Shown here: positions 8,021 through 16,347 of the stretch, piece after piece
Numbering within the stretch: the stretch's first letter is position 1
Layout of the letters: every line of letters begins with the position of its first letter
Assembly (NCBI RefSeq): GCF_030817655.1
Contig: NZ_JAUSZM010000003.1
Location: 5,766,001-5,830,000, forward strand
From: Streptomyces sp. V4I2
Lineage (GTDB): Bacteria; Actinomycetota; Actinomycetes; Streptomycetales; Streptomycetaceae
DNA: 64,000 bases
Reading direction: 5' to 3'
Position numbers and translations under genes: made by a program
The notes under the pieces: generated by a model
The model's database searches: none
What the model saw: the letters and a program-made list of their open reading frames with translations, nothing else
What the model was told of the DNA's origin: nothing

Positions 8021-8713
8021 ATGTCGGTGGCGGACCGTGACCGAGCGGAAACCGGTGGCGATACGTGCCAGGCCGGGTATCACGCGCAGATCAAAGCGGA
8101 GAACCGCGCGCGCATCATCCGCGCCGCCCGCGACCTCTTCCTCGCCCGGGGATACGACAAGACCTCCCTGGCCCAGATCGCCCGGGAGGCCCGCGTCTCC
8201 ACCGGCACCCTCTTCAAGCGATACCCCTCCAAGGCTGCGCTGTTCGCGGCCGTCACCTCCGAGCAGTGGCAGCTGGACGTGCAGTACGCCGCACCGCCCC
8301 CGCCCGGTGATCCCCGGTACGGTCTGGACCACATCGGCCGCGACTACGCCTGCCTGGTCTCGCGGCCCGGCACGGCGGCGCTGTGCCGCCTCATCATCAC
8401 CGAACTTCCCCAGATGCCGGAACTCGCCGACATCGTGGGCACCGGCTTCGCCATCGACCGCGGACCCTTCTTCGACCGGCTCCGCGACTACCTGGACGCC
8501 GAAGCACAGGCCGGCACACTCGACTTCCGTTCGGCCGACGGACAGACACAGCCGGCATCCGCAGTGGCCGAACAGTTCCTCGGCATGATCTGCGGCCAGC
8601 TCCTGTGGCCTCAACTCGTACGGACCGACTTCGTCCCGCCCGACCCCACCGACACCACGATCGTGGACGAAGCCGTCGCCCTCATGCTCACCCGCTATCG
8701 CACCGGATCCTGA
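8021..8713 (+). CDS. TetR/AcrR family transcriptional regulator
   Basis: 230 residues from ATG 8021 (GAGGGA upstream). The N-terminal HTH is clear: RARIIRAARDLFLARGYDKT, LAQIAREARVSTGTLFKRYP, SKAALFAAV. The C-terminal two-thirds is the variable ligand-binding/dimerisation domain. It probably represses the preceding SDR gene, with which it appears co-transcribed, through the two palindromes at 7123-7192. The inducer is not predictable. Confidence 0.92.
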   Translation: MSVADRDRAETGGDTCQAGYHAQIKAENRARIIRAARDLFLARGYDKTSLAQIAREARVSTGTLFKRYPSKAALFAAVTSEQWQLDVQYAAPPPPGDPRYGLDHIGRDYACLVSRPGTAALCRLIITELPQMPELADIVGTGFAIDRGPFFDRLRDYLDAEAQAGTLDFRSADGQTQPASAVAEQFLGMICGQLLWPQLVRTDFVPPDPTDTTIVDEAVALMLTRYRTGS

Positions 8714-8861
8714 ACCCCGGACCACCGGTTCACGCTGCCAGGACCCCGATACGTCGCAAGTCAGTCGGCGTGGCGGTACGGTCGTTTCTTTCGTGATGGC
8801 CGATGTCAGGCCGGCCTGAGACGTGTGTGACGCCGCAGTGCGCCCTGATCAAGCTGCGGCC

Positions 8862-8908
8862 GTGCCAGAACCGGAGATGGCCGTCCCCGATGGTCAACGT
8901 TCTGGCAC
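8862..8908. repeat. Inverted repeat, possible integrase arm sites
   Basis: GTGCCAGAAC and GTTCTGGCAC, perfect 10-bp arms 27 bp apart, followed by TCCGGCAC. Short GTGCC-type repeats near a tRNA attachment site resemble arm-type sites of tyrosine integrases. That reading is inference; no integrase gene is present in the window. Confidence 0.4.
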
Positions 8909-8979
8909 GAATCCGGCACGCGGCGAGTGGTCGCAGAACACAGCAAACAGGCCCGGGTCGACGACCAGGGCCTCAATCA

Positions 8980-9025
8980 TGGAGCGGGTGACGAGAATCG
9001 AACTCGCGCTCTCAGCTTGGGAAGC
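8980..9025 (-). repeat. tRNA-Gly(CCC) 3'-part duplicate (att-like site)
   Basis: 46 nt matching 14555-14600 with a single mismatch (9008 against 14583). It covers the acceptor 3' strand with CCA, the T arm and the anticodon loop to the anticodon stem, and then diverges. It cannot fold as a tRNA. Site-specific integration into a tRNA 3' end leaves exactly this: an intact tRNA at one end and a 3' copy at the other, in direct orientation. Confidence 0.75.
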
Positions 9026-9296
9026 GACGGGGCTAACCTCGCCAGATGGCTTCTGGCCTGGTCATATGTGCTGTGGGGTGGCGCCCGGCGTGCAGGATCG
9101 CACCGCTGTTGACCGTGGTTGCCCGCCCTTACGGGCAGGCCGTGGGCACGGGCGCCACCAGCGGCCCGGTCATGCGTGTGCGCGACGCTTCGCACTGACC
9201 GGACCGCATCGTCTCGCGGACTGCTCTGGAGTGTCCGTCGCGACTGCACATACCGGGATCCGGTGGCTCACGGCCCGTGCGCACCGAGAGGCGGGC

Positions 9297-11246
9297 CTAC
9301 CTGCGCGAGTCGGCCGGGCGAACCGATGCTCCCGCGGTGACGGCGGCGGAACCGCCTCCCGCGTAGGTGATGTTCGGCCGAGGCGGCTTGACCATGCCGG
9401 CTCCGAGGAAGTAGTCGACGTGGTGGGACTGCATGTACCCCTTGAACGTCATGGCGTTTCGGTAGGCGGGGTTGTGCGCGAGCGTGTACAGCCGGGTGTT
9501 CGTCGGCCGGTCGGTCGAGAAGATGATCAACTCGTTGTGGGACGCGTTGGTGTACACGGCCTCCTCGCGCCAGTCGCCGAGGATGTCGCCGACAAGGGTG
9601 GGCCCGCCCTGGGCGGCTGTGACCGCGCCGTGGTTCCAGGTGCTGACCAGCCGGGGCAGGCTGCCGCTCGACGTCGGGTTCTGCGGGTCCCACTTCTCGA
9701 TCTTGCCGCTGTTGAGCAGTTCCATGGTGAGGTCGCCGTCCCACCACAGGCCCAGCTGCGGCCACGGGCGCAACGACGCGTTCGGTTCGGTGAGCCTGTT
9801 GGTGGGCGCGTTGTACAGGCCCGAGAAGGACCAGACCTCCATGCCGGGGAAGCGCGGGTCGACGTCGCCCGCCATGCCGCGTCCGACGTCGGCGGGGCCG
9901 CCGTTGTGCTTCCAGATGACGGAGCCGTTCGCGGCGTCGTAGTAGTACTCGAGCAGGCCGCTTGGGTTGTCTTGTTGCACGCCGTAGCCTTCCAGGCCCG
10001 GACGGTCGGGGTCCATGTCGGCGAGGTGGAAGCGGTCGCCGTGGATGATGCCGTTGGGGCCCATCGAGTAGCGCAGGGAGCCGTTGCCGTTGAGGACGAA
10101 CCCGATCTCGGCGACCTCGTCCGTCCCGTCACCGTTGACGTCGATGGCGCGGGTGTTGTGCCCGTCGGGTGCGTCCTGGTTGCCGCGCTCCCACGTCCAC
10201 TGGCGGTCCAGCGAATCGCCGTCGAACTTCCAGGCGCCCATCATCAGGTTGAAGGCCCCGTCGGCGCGCCGGTTCTTCATGTAGGCGACCAGGCTCGGGG
10301 TGGTGCCGTTGAGATACGCCACCCCGAGACGTGCGGCCATCGGACCGTCGCCCAGATAAGTCGTCGGTACGGCGGACCAGTTGCGGAGCGCTCCGGTCCG
10401 GCCGTCGAGGATGGCCATGAACTGACGTGAGTCGTCCGCGTGCGTCCAGGTCGTCCCGTCCCCGAACCTGACCCCGTCGGCGATCCGGACGGCGACCTCC
10501 GCACGGCCGTCGCTGTCGAAGTCGTAGACCGTGACGCCGTCCCAGTGGCCCAGGTCGATCGCGGACGATCCCGGTTCGATGTTGTCCTGGTTCTGGCTGT
10601 TCGGCCCCAGGTCGACCTCCCAGAGGAAGTCGCCGTCGCCGCTGTAGGCCTCGAGCTTCTGGGGGGAGGTCTGGCGGTCCACCACGTAGTCGTACTCGCC
10701 GTCGCCGTCGAGGTCGCCGACCCAGACGAACTTCACCGGACCGCCGGAGCGCAACGGCACGCGGACCACGGGCTCCACGGAGTGGTTGGCTGTCAGGGTG
10801 AAGGCTCCGCTGGGCGCCTGCTCCTGCCCGCCCACGACCGGAGCCACCCGGTAGCTGTTGGACCGTGTCAGGTCGGCTGTGGAGTCCTGGTAGTTGGTCC
10901 CGCCCGTCAGGACGCCGGCATTGAGCTTGGTGTACGCGCCGCCGCCGGTGGACCGGTACACGTTGAAGCCGATGCCCTCCGGGTCGAGTCCCAGCAGCCG
11001 CCAGGAGACCAGGACCTGGGTGCTGTTGGAGCGCACCGCCACGACCCCGCGACCGAGATTCTCCATCACGCGCCCGGCCTGCACCGCCGCATCGCCGGCC
11101 GCGGCCGCGGCCGCGGTGGTGGCCTCGGGCGCGCTGGGCGAGGCGGAGCTCGCGGGGCCGATGGCCGGCGTGACGCAGACGGCCAGGACCGCCGAGACGG
11201 TGAAGGGCACCCGATGGGCGGCTCGCCACCGACGCTTTAAGTGCAT
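9297..11246 (-). CDS. Secreted rhamnogalacturonan lyase, PL11 family
   Basis: 649 residues. ATG at 11246 is chosen because AAGGAGGT sits just upstream; the longer frame adds non-coding sequence. It begins with a signal peptide (Arg/Lys-rich n-region, hydrophobic PFTVSAVLAVCVTPAIG, alanine-rich cleavage zone). The rest is a beta-propeller with repeated Asp-rich calcium-loop motifs (DLDGDGEYDYVVDR, DFDSDGRAEVAVR, DVNGDGTDEVAEIG), as in PL11 enzymes such as YesW/YesX. These cleave the rhamnogalacturonan-I backbone of pectin by beta-elimination outside the cell. A LacI-type operator lies 93-106 bp before the start, and a broken LacI gene is divergently placed. The C-terminus is short, with no extra carbohydrate-binding module. 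Confidence 0.9.
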   Translation of the reverse strand: MHLKRRWRAAHRVPFTVSAVLAVCVTPAIGPASSASPSAPEATTAAAAAAGDAAVQAGRVMENLGRGVVAVRSNSTQVLVSWRLLGLDPEGIGFNVYRSTGGGAYTKLNAGVLTGGTNYQDSTADLTRSNSYRVAPVVGGQEQAPSGAFTLTANHSVEPVVRVPLRSGGPVKFVWVGDLDGDGEYDYVVDRQTSPQKLEAYSGDGDFLWEVDLGPNSQNQDNIEPGSSAIDLGHWDGVTVYDFDSDGRAEVAVRIADGVRFGDGTTWTHADDSRQFMAILDGRTGALRNWSAVPTTYLGDGPMAARLGVAYLNGTTPSLVAYMKNRRADGAFNLMMGAWKFDGDSLDRQWTWERGNQDAPDGHNTRAIDVNGDGTDEVAEIGFVLNGNGSLRYSMGPNGIIHGDRFHLADMDPDRPGLEGYGVQQDNPSGLLEYYYDAANGSVIWKHNGGPADVGRGMAGDVDPRFPGMEVWSFSGLYNAPTNRLTEPNASLRPWPQLGLWWDGDLTMELLNSGKIEKWDPQNPTSSGSLPRLVSTWNHGAVTAAQGGPTLVGDILGDWREEAVYTNASHNELIIFSTDRPTNTRLYTLAHNPAYRNAMTFKGYMQSHHVDYFLGAGMVKPPRPNITYAGGGSAAVTAGASVRPADSRR

Positions 11247-11338
11247 GACAACCTCCTTGGGTTGCTCGCGGTTGAGCTCGTTCAGGCGCTCCGTCCCGCC
11301 GGTGTCCGCTCTCGGCTCGGGCCGGAAACTCCGGGAAG

Positions 11339-11352
11339 TTAAACCGTTTACA
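11339..11352. promoter_or_regulatory. LacI-type operator upstream of PL11 lyase
   Basis: TTAAACCGTTTACA, read on the minus strand as TGTAAACGGTTTAA, fits the central-CG palindrome of LacI-family operators. It sits upstream of the lyase, where a sugar-responsive repressor should act. Confidence 0.6.
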
Positions 11353-11516
11353 CAGCTGCGATGGAAGCACTGTGACGAGTACGCGTCAAGGTGCTCGGAG
11401 TGGCGACGTCGGCGGCGTCCGCCGAACGCCATTTGCTCAGGTCATCAGCCTGATGGACGAAGTCGGCGATCCCCAGCCCGTGTTGACGCGCCTGGTCGCA
11501 TGCGCAACGATCGAAC

Positions 11517-11529
11517 GGAAACGCTTACA
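11517..11529. promoter_or_regulatory. LacI-type operator at the lacI-like start
   Basis: GGAAACGCTTACA, or TGTAAGCGTTTCC on the other strand, resembles the site at 11339-11352. It ends 6 bases before the ATG of the broken LacI gene, consistent with former autoregulation of a divergent pair. Confidence 0.55.
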
Positions 11530-11534
11530 TACAC

Positions 11535-11811
11535 ATGCCGGACCCAGAAGACCCGATGCCTCGCCGGACAGCGGCCGACGACGGGCAGCCCCGCCTCGCG
11601 ACGATCCGCGACGTGGCCCAACACGCCTGCGTCTCGGTCGCCACGGTCTCCCGGATCCTGTCCGGCACCTATCCCAGTGCCCCCCACGCGCGCCAAGGTC
11701 ATGAGCGCCGTGAGCGAGCTCGACTACGTGGCGAACGCCCACGCCAGAGGACTCGCGGGGGTGTTGGGATGCCTACAGCACCGCCCGCTGCACGACGAAA
11801 AGGGCGCCTGA
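11535..11811 (+). pseudogene. LacI family regulator, frameshifted and truncated
   Basis: From ATG 11535 the frame gives RLATIRDVAQHACVSVATVS and RILSGTYP, a canonical LacI HTH. The hinge helix then continues only in another frame (PTRAKVMSAVSELDYVANAH, ARGLAGV), so there is a frameshift near 11680-11690, and the frame stops at 11809-11811. Normal LacI repressors are about 330-340 residues; the whole effector domain is missing. Its two operator sites remain, so the PL11 lyase has probably lost its local repressor. Confidence 0.8.
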
Positions 11812-11838
11812 CCGGCATCAGCCGAGGTCGGGCGCCCT
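11801..11838. terminator. Hairpin between lacI remnant and NCS1 permease
   Basis: AGGGCGCC and GGGCGCCCT form the outer stem with an inner GACC/GGTC. It lies between converging frames and could terminate both directions. There is no long U-run. Confidence 0.5.
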
Positions 11839-11865
11839 ACTCGGGTTGCTGGAAGAAGCTGACTG

Positions 11866-13386
11866 CTATGCCTCGGTCGCCTCTGGCGCTTCCGTTGCCG
11901 CCGTCCTCGCCGCGAGGGGGCTCTTGCCCCCGCTGAACGCGAAGTAGAGCACCCCGGCCACGACGACTCCGATGAACCAGGAGTACGGACCCAGCGTCGC
12001 CCCGTATCCGGACGGTCCGTAGACGGGGAGGATGCTGGAGAAGACGGCGGCCACTGACGCGGCGGCGAACGCCCGTACGTTCCAGCCGCCCTGGAAGCGG
12101 AACTCCCCGCCTTCGTCGTACAGAGCGGGCACGTTCAGCTGTGTCTTCCGGATGAGGTAGTAGTCGACGACGATCACACCGAAGATGGGGCCCATCGTCG
12201 AGCCGATGGCGTTGACGAAGCTGGGGGCGTTGTCCCAGGGGTGGAGCGGGTAGAGCAGCAGCGCGATGACGGCGGCGATGAGGCCGCCCCGCCGGAAGGT
12301 CACATACTTCGGGGCCACGTTGGCGAAGTCGAAGGCGGGACTGACGAAGTTGGCGACGACGTTGATGCCCAGGGTCGCCACGGCGAAGGTCAGGGCGGCG
12401 AGCAGGACGAGGAACGCGCTGTCGAACTTCGCGGAGAGCTCGGCCGGTTCGAGGATGACCTCCCCGTACACCTTGCTGGCGGCGGCCGTGGTGGTCGCGG
12501 CGACGAGGGAGAAGAGGATCAGGTTGACGGGCAGGCCCCACATGTTGCCCTTCTTCAGGGCCTTCTCGTCGGGGGTGAAGCGTGCGAAGTCACCGAAGTT
12601 GAGGAACAGGGCGGCGAAGTAGGTCACCCAGGTGGCGGCTATCGCCGCGATCGCGGCGAACGAGCCCGGGGAGACATCGAGTCCGGTGGCGCTCCTGGCG
12701 AGCGCGGCCAGGTCCTTGCCCGGCATGTCGACGGAGAAGGACAGCACCCCGGCCTTCACGGACAGCGCGATCGCCAGGATCAGCATCATCAGCCAGACCG
12801 CCGGGCCGGCGAAGTCCTGGAAACGGCGGACCGTTTCCATCCCCTTGCTGATGATGAGCAGCTGGGCGGCCCACACACCGAGGTAGCACAGCACTTCAAG
12901 GCCGCTGTGGTCGAAGAGCCGGCTGGTCTCGTGCAGATGCTTGGGTCCGTCGTAGCGGACGAGGAAGGCCACGATGGCGCCGGCGGCGGCGCTGGTCTGG
13001 GCGCCGTACCAGAAGGTGGCGACTACGGCCCGTACGAGAGCCGGGACGTTAGCGCCGAAGGTACCGAACGAGGCGCGGGCGAGGACCGGGTAGGGGACAC
13101 CGGTCTTGACGCCCGCCTTGCCGATGAGGGTCATCAGCCAGTAGATGATCAGCGAGCCCACACCGATACCGATGAGGAACTTGAAGGTGTTGCCCGCGAC
13201 GAGGAACAGGCTGGCGGCCAGGAAGTAGCCGTACAGACTGTGCACGTCCGAGGTCCAGACGTTGAAGATGCTGAAGGCGCCCCACTTGCGTTCGGTAGCG
13301 GGGGCGAGGTCTGTGTTGTAGAGACGGGGGGAGTACCCGGGTGGGATGGCGGTTCTGTCCGTGTCCGCGCTGTCCGTGGCCGTCAT
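11866..13386 (-). CDS. NCS1 family nucleobase/allantoin-type cation symporter
   Basis: 506 residues. I start at ATG 13386, preceded by AAGGAG; an ATG at 13413 is the alternative. About twelve hydrophobic segments. NTDLAPATERKWG, FNVWTSDVHSLYGYFLAA and RASFGTFGANVPALVRA are the N-terminal signatures of NCS1 transporters (uracil, cytosine, allantoin, hydantoin, thiamine). LNFGDFARFTPDEKALKKGN is a conserved loop. Substrate not readable; no nucleobase catabolic genes are adjacent. It lies inside the tRNA-bounded segment. Confidence 0.9.
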   Translation of the reverse strand: MTATDSADTDRTAIPPGYSPRLYNTDLAPATERKWGAFSIFNVWTSDVHSLYGYFLAASLFLVAGNTFKFLIGIGVGSLIIYWLMTLIGKAGVKTGVPYPVLARASFGTFGANVPALVRAVVATFWYGAQTSAAAGAIVAFLVRYDGPKHLHETSRLFDHSGLEVLCYLGVWAAQLLIISKGMETVRRFQDFAGPAVWLMMLILAIALSVKAGVLSFSVDMPGKDLAALARSATGLDVSPGSFAAIAAIAATWVTYFAALFLNFGDFARFTPDEKALKKGNMWGLPVNLILFSLVAATTTAAASKVYGEVILEPAELSAKFDSAFLVLLAALTFAVATLGINVVANFVSPAFDFANVAPKYVTFRRGGLIAAVIALLLYPLHPWDNAPSFVNAIGSTMGPIFGVIVVDYYLIRKTQLNVPALYDEGGEFRFQGGWNVRAFAAASVAAVFSSILPVYGPSGYGATLGPYSWFIGVVVAGVLYFAFSGGKSPLAARTAATEAPEATEA

Positions 13387-13889
13387 GTCCTGCTCCTTCT
13401 GGCTGTGCCCCATCCCCTACCGGCGTCGCGCCGGACGGTTGATGCGGCAGCTAACGGCCCGGATATTGCACCGGCATGTCGGGCGTATAGCAGACTCGTC
13501 AACGGAAAATCTCTTCCGTTCCCGGATCGAGTCGCCGGTTGATCAGTGCCTGTGGAGCGGTTGGACGAGGGGCGTGATCCCAGGCGAGACGGACTCCCAC
13601 GGAACTGTCGGTGACAAGGGCCCGAGGCGTGATGCGCGGCGCATGCTCGTGCCGCTCACTGCTGGTGACGACATCGATCGCATGCAATGGCGGCGACGCC
13701 AAGTCCCTTTGTCGACAACGAAGTTGTTCGGCCAGCGGTCGCACGGCGACCGCACCGACCCGGCGGCAAGGTGTCCGTCCGCGTCCAGGCCGGGGACGGT
13801 GATGCGCCCAGCGGCTACGGCTCTGGACCGCGGTACGGGGCCGAAGGCGTCCGTGCCGATGGGCGGCGCCACTCGTAGCGGAGCTGCTG
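13387..13889. other. Gene-free stretch in the tRNA-bounded segment
   Basis: Upstream of the permease and adjoining the IS630 remnant. Open frames on both strands give no recognisable protein and look like ordinary GC-rich shadows. It may be more decayed DNA. Confidence 0.5.
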
Positions 13890-14465
13890 GGCTGCTGGGC
13901 TGCTCGCTGAGGTTGTGCGCGTAATTCTTCGGTGGCCGGGGCGAGTCCAGGGTGCGCAGTGGTCGGCATCGGGACGGGTGAGCGGTGCCGGAAGAAGGCG
14001 TGGACCTGGTGTGGGTGGCCGGGCCGGTCGGCGGTGGTGCCGACCGTGTACCTCTCCATGGCGGAACAGATGTGGCCGTGACCGGTCGGCCCACCGGTCA
14101 CGGCCTTGGCGTTGTGGACGCTGTCGTCCTCGCAGATCGCCGCGACCGCCGGGACGGTGGCGCAGGCGTCCGGCGGCGCCTGGAGGAAGGCGGTGAACTC
14201 GGCGGCGGAGCGCCGTCCGAGGGGCCTGGTGCCCAGCGCCGGTGGCCAGGTCGAGGACGCCAAGAGCGTCCGTCGGCGGCTGGTTCCGGGGCGGGCCCCG
14301 GTGACAGGCGCCGTGCAGGGGCCATGTGGCCCGTAGGCGCGGTGACGTTGCAGGTGGGTCTCGCCCCCGGCCAGGACCACCCAACCGCGCGGCAGGCCGA
14401 CGACCCACCGCCACAGGGTGGCCAGGACGCGCGACCCACTCGGATCGCCCCGGGCCGTCGGACGG
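13890..14465 (-). mobile_element. IS630-family transposase remnant, multiply frameshifted
   Basis: Pieces of an IS630/Tc1-type DDE transposase are spread over three minus-strand frames: LPRGWVVLAGGETHL (first catalytic region, Asp replaced by Gly), LGRRSAAEFTAFL, VAAICEDDSVHNAKAV (second Asp region, normally ICDNDSIHHAKAV), HQVHAFFRHRSP and KNYAHNLSEQ near the C-terminus. Several frameshifts and the lost first Asp make it inactive. No terminal inverted repeats could be assigned. It supports the view that 8.98-14.63 kb is acquired, decaying DNA. Confidence 0.75.
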
Positions 14466-14522
14466 GCCCGACACCAGGTGGCATCTGCACGCCGGGCGCC
14501 AGACCAGGCCTGGACAACAAGG

Positions 14523-14549
14523 AGCCCCCGGGTCCCTGACCTGGGGGCT
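14523..14549 (-). terminator. Terminator of tRNA-Gly
   Basis: AGCCCCCGGGT and ACCTGGGGGCT flank a 5-base loop, immediately downstream (minus strand) of the tRNA 3' end. The stem is 11 bp with one G:U pair. Confidence 0.7.
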
Positions 14550-14554
14550 TCTAC

Positions 14555-14628
14555 TGGAGCGGGTGACGAGAATCGAACTCGCACTCTCAGCTTGGGAAGC
14601 TGATGTTCTACCACTAAACTACACCCGC
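14555..14628 (-). tRNA. tRNA-Gly (anticodon CCC)
   Basis: On the minus strand the acceptor stem is GCGGGTG / CACCCGC, then T and an encoded CCA. The anticodon arm is TCAGC-TTCCCAA-GCTGA (anticodon CCC) and the T arm GCGAG-TTCGATT-CTCGT. All stems pair. Its 3' 46 nt are copied at 8980-9025, so it is likely the integration site of an element. Confidence 0.96.
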
Positions 14629-14900
14629 GTAAGACGCCAGCATCGACCGGTGTCGGAACGCACAGTCACTTTACCTCATGTCCGGCCCCTGGCGCTGAAG
14701 CCGTGGGGCCGCGGTGCGTTTCGGGGGTGTGACAGGGCTGCGGGGAGCCGGAGTTGGGGCGTACGGTGGAGACGTGGGAGAGGGGCCGGGTGGGTCGGAG
14801 TGCCGCCTGGAGAGTCGTCTCTTTGATCCCGTAATGTGGCTTTTGTCGTCAGGCGAGCAGCAGCCAGACGCGGCTCTTGGGGAAGGGACTCTTGGACTTG

Positions 14901-15059
14901 ATGGAGCGCACCGTCGTCCGTTGTGCCGATGGGCACGTGTTCAGTACCGCTTCGTTCCCGATGCAGCAGGCCGAGCGGCTCGGTCCCGGACGGCTCGTCC
15001 GGTGCCCTCGGTGTGCCCGGCTCCGCAGTGTGGTGCCGGTGGCGTTGGAGAAGCACTAA
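14901..15059 (+). CDS. Small conserved zinc-ribbon-like protein
   Basis: 52 residues from ATG 14901 (an in-frame TTG at 14877 is the alternative). MERTVVRCADGHVFSTASFP and LVRCPRCARLRSVVP supply a C-x3-H plus a C-x2-C pair, a probable zinc-binding knuckle. I recall small proteins of this type as conserved in streptomycetes without a function. It precedes dcd by about 80 bp. Confidence 0.65.
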   Translation: MERTVVRCADGHVFSTASFPMQQAERLGPGRLVRCPRCARLRSVVPVALEKH

Positions 15060-15139
15060 CCACATCCGTATAGCGAGCAGCACAGGCGCGCGGGCCGTCC
15101 GATGGTGGTCGGTCCGCGCGTCTTGCGTATCCTCGGGGC

Positions 15140-15715
15140 GTGCTTCTCTCAGACAAGGACCTCCGGGCCGAGATCGACGCCGGACGGGTGCGGATCGATC
15201 CCTTCGACGAATCCATGGTGCAGCCGTCCAGCATTGACGTACGTCTTGATCGGTACTTCCGGGTGTTCGAGAACCACCGGTACCCCCACATCGATCCCTC
15301 CGTCGAGCAGGCGGATCTGACGCGGCTCGTCGAGCCGGAGGGCGATGAGCCGTTCATTCTGCACCCCGGGGAGTTCGTCCTCGCCAGTACGTACGAGGTC
15401 GTCAGCCTCCCCGACGATCTTGCTTCGCGGCTGGAGGGGAAGAGTTCGCTCGGCCGGCTCGGGCTCGTCACCCACTCCACCGCCGGGTTCATCGACCCGG
15501 GGTTCTCGGGGCACGTGACGCTTGAGCTGTCCAACCTCGCCACCCTTCCCATCAAGCTCTGGCCCGGCATGAAGATCGGGCAGCTGTGCATGTTCCGGCT
15601 CAGTTCGCCCGCCGAGTTCCCGTACGGGAGCGAGCGGTACGGCTCCCGGTACCAGGGGCAGCGGGGGCCGACCGCCTCCCGGTCCTTCCTCAACTTCCAT
15701 CGGACGCAGGTGTGA
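15140..15715 (+). CDS. dcd: dCTP deaminase
   Basis: 191 residues, GTG start. It deaminates dCTP to dUTP, feeding dTMP synthesis. Family motifs: QPSSIDVRL near residue 29, EGKSSLGRLGL (active-site Ser/Arg loop), THSTAGFIDPGFSGHVTLEL with the catalytic Glu in LEL, and the C-terminal lid YQGQRGPTASR. Length is normal for the homotrimeric enzyme. Its stop overlaps a GTG of the following phosphoribosyltransferase frame. Confidence 0.97.
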   Translation: MLLSDKDLRAEIDAGRVRIDPFDESMVQPSSIDVRLDRYFRVFENHRYPHIDPSVEQADLTRLVEPEGDEPFILHPGEFVLASTYEVVSLPDDLASRLEGKSSLGRLGLVTHSTAGFIDPGFSGHVTLELSNLATLPIKLWPGMKIGQLCMFRLSSPAEFPYGSERYGSRYQGQRGPTASRSFLNFHRTQV

Positions 15716-15768
15716 GCGCGGAGATGAGCGCGGAGACGAGCGCGGAGATAAACGAGGGGACGAGCGGC

Positions 15769-16266
15769 GTGAGCGACGTCCGGGAGAATCTGACGTACGA
15801 GGCGTTCGGCACCGCCGTGCGCGAACTCGCCCAGGGCATCGCCGACGACGGGTTCGAGCCCGACATCGTGCTCTCCATCGCCCGGGGTGGCGTCTTCGTC
15901 GCCGGAGGGCTGGCCTACGCCCTCGACTGCAAGAACATCCACCTGGTGAACGTCGAGTTCTACACCGGCGTGGGGACGACTCTCGACATGCCCGTCATGC
16001 TCGCCCCCGTCCCCAACACCATCGACTTCTCCTCCAAGAAGGTCCTCATCACCGACGACGTCGCCGACACCGGCAAGACGCTCAAGCTGGTGCGTGACTT
16101 CTGTCTCGACGCCGTCGACGAGGTGCGCAGCGCCGTCATCTACGAGAAGTCGCAGTCGCTGGTGAAGTGCGAGTACGTGTGGAAGCGGACCGATGAGTGG
16201 ATCAACTTCCCGTGGAGCGTCCAACCGCCCGTCGTAAAGCGAACGGGACAGGTGCTCGACGCCTGA
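15769..16266 (+). CDS. Phosphoribosyltransferase family protein
   Basis: 165 residues from GTG 15769 (GAGGGGA 8 bases upstream). In-frame starts at 15712 (GTG overlapping the dcd stop) and 15724 (ATG) would add an oddly repetitive leader (SAEMSAETSAEIN). VLITDDVADTGKTL is the PRPP-binding loop of type I PRTases. The usual partner region VLSIARGGVFVAGGLAYAL follows the hypoxanthine/xanthine-type pattern. Probably purine-base salvage; the exact base is uncertain. Confidence 0.88.
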   Translation: MSDVRENLTYEAFGTAVRELAQGIADDGFEPDIVLSIARGGVFVAGGLAYALDCKNIHLVNVEFYTGVGTTLDMPVMLAPVPNTIDFSSKKVLITDDVADTGKTLKLVRDFCLDAVDEVRSAVIYEKSQSLVKCEYVWKRTDEWINFPWSVQPPVVKRTGQVLDA

Positions 16267-16276
16267 CGGTCACAGC

Positions 16277-16313
16277 AGAAGGGGCTCCCCGCAGCACGCG
16301 GGGAGCCCCTTCT
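16277..16313. terminator. Strong bidirectional terminator
   Basis: Perfect 16-bp stem (AGAAGGGGCTCCCCGC and its complement) with a 5-base loop, between the converging phosphoribosyltransferase and YIP1-type genes. Confidence 0.85.
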
Positions 16314-16347
16314 CGTCGTACGGGAGGCGTCCGTACCGGGGAAGTCC

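Larger units (their letters stand above)
8714..9296. other. Intergenic att-like region
   Basis: No protein gene is supported. The stretch holds an inverted repeat GTGCCAGAAC (8862-8871) / GTTCTGGCAC (8899-8908), a terminator-like hairpin (8949-8973) and the 46-nt copy of the 3' part of tRNA-Gly (8980-9025). The order hairpin then tRNA 3' end mirrors the intact tRNA gene and its terminator at 14523-14628. I recognise nothing between 9030 and 9296. Confidence 0.6.

Noticed and set aside
8927..9112. Short frame containing GDENRTRALSLGS
   Set aside because: It is a translation of the tRNA-Gly 3' copy; the same artefact appears at 14418-14603 from the intact tRNA.
8823..10430. 535-codon plus-strand frame over the lyase end
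   Set aside because: Reads through the tRNA copy and the antisense of the lyase; nothing recognisable, no ribosome-binding site.
12241..13542. 433-codon plus-strand frame over the NCS1 permease
   Set aside because: Antisense shadow; the minus-strand frame has membrane helices and NCS1 signatures.
13499..14614. 371-codon minus-strand frame as one intact protein
   Set aside because: Begins in the tRNA, and recognisable transposase segments jump between frames, so it is a remnant rather than a gene.
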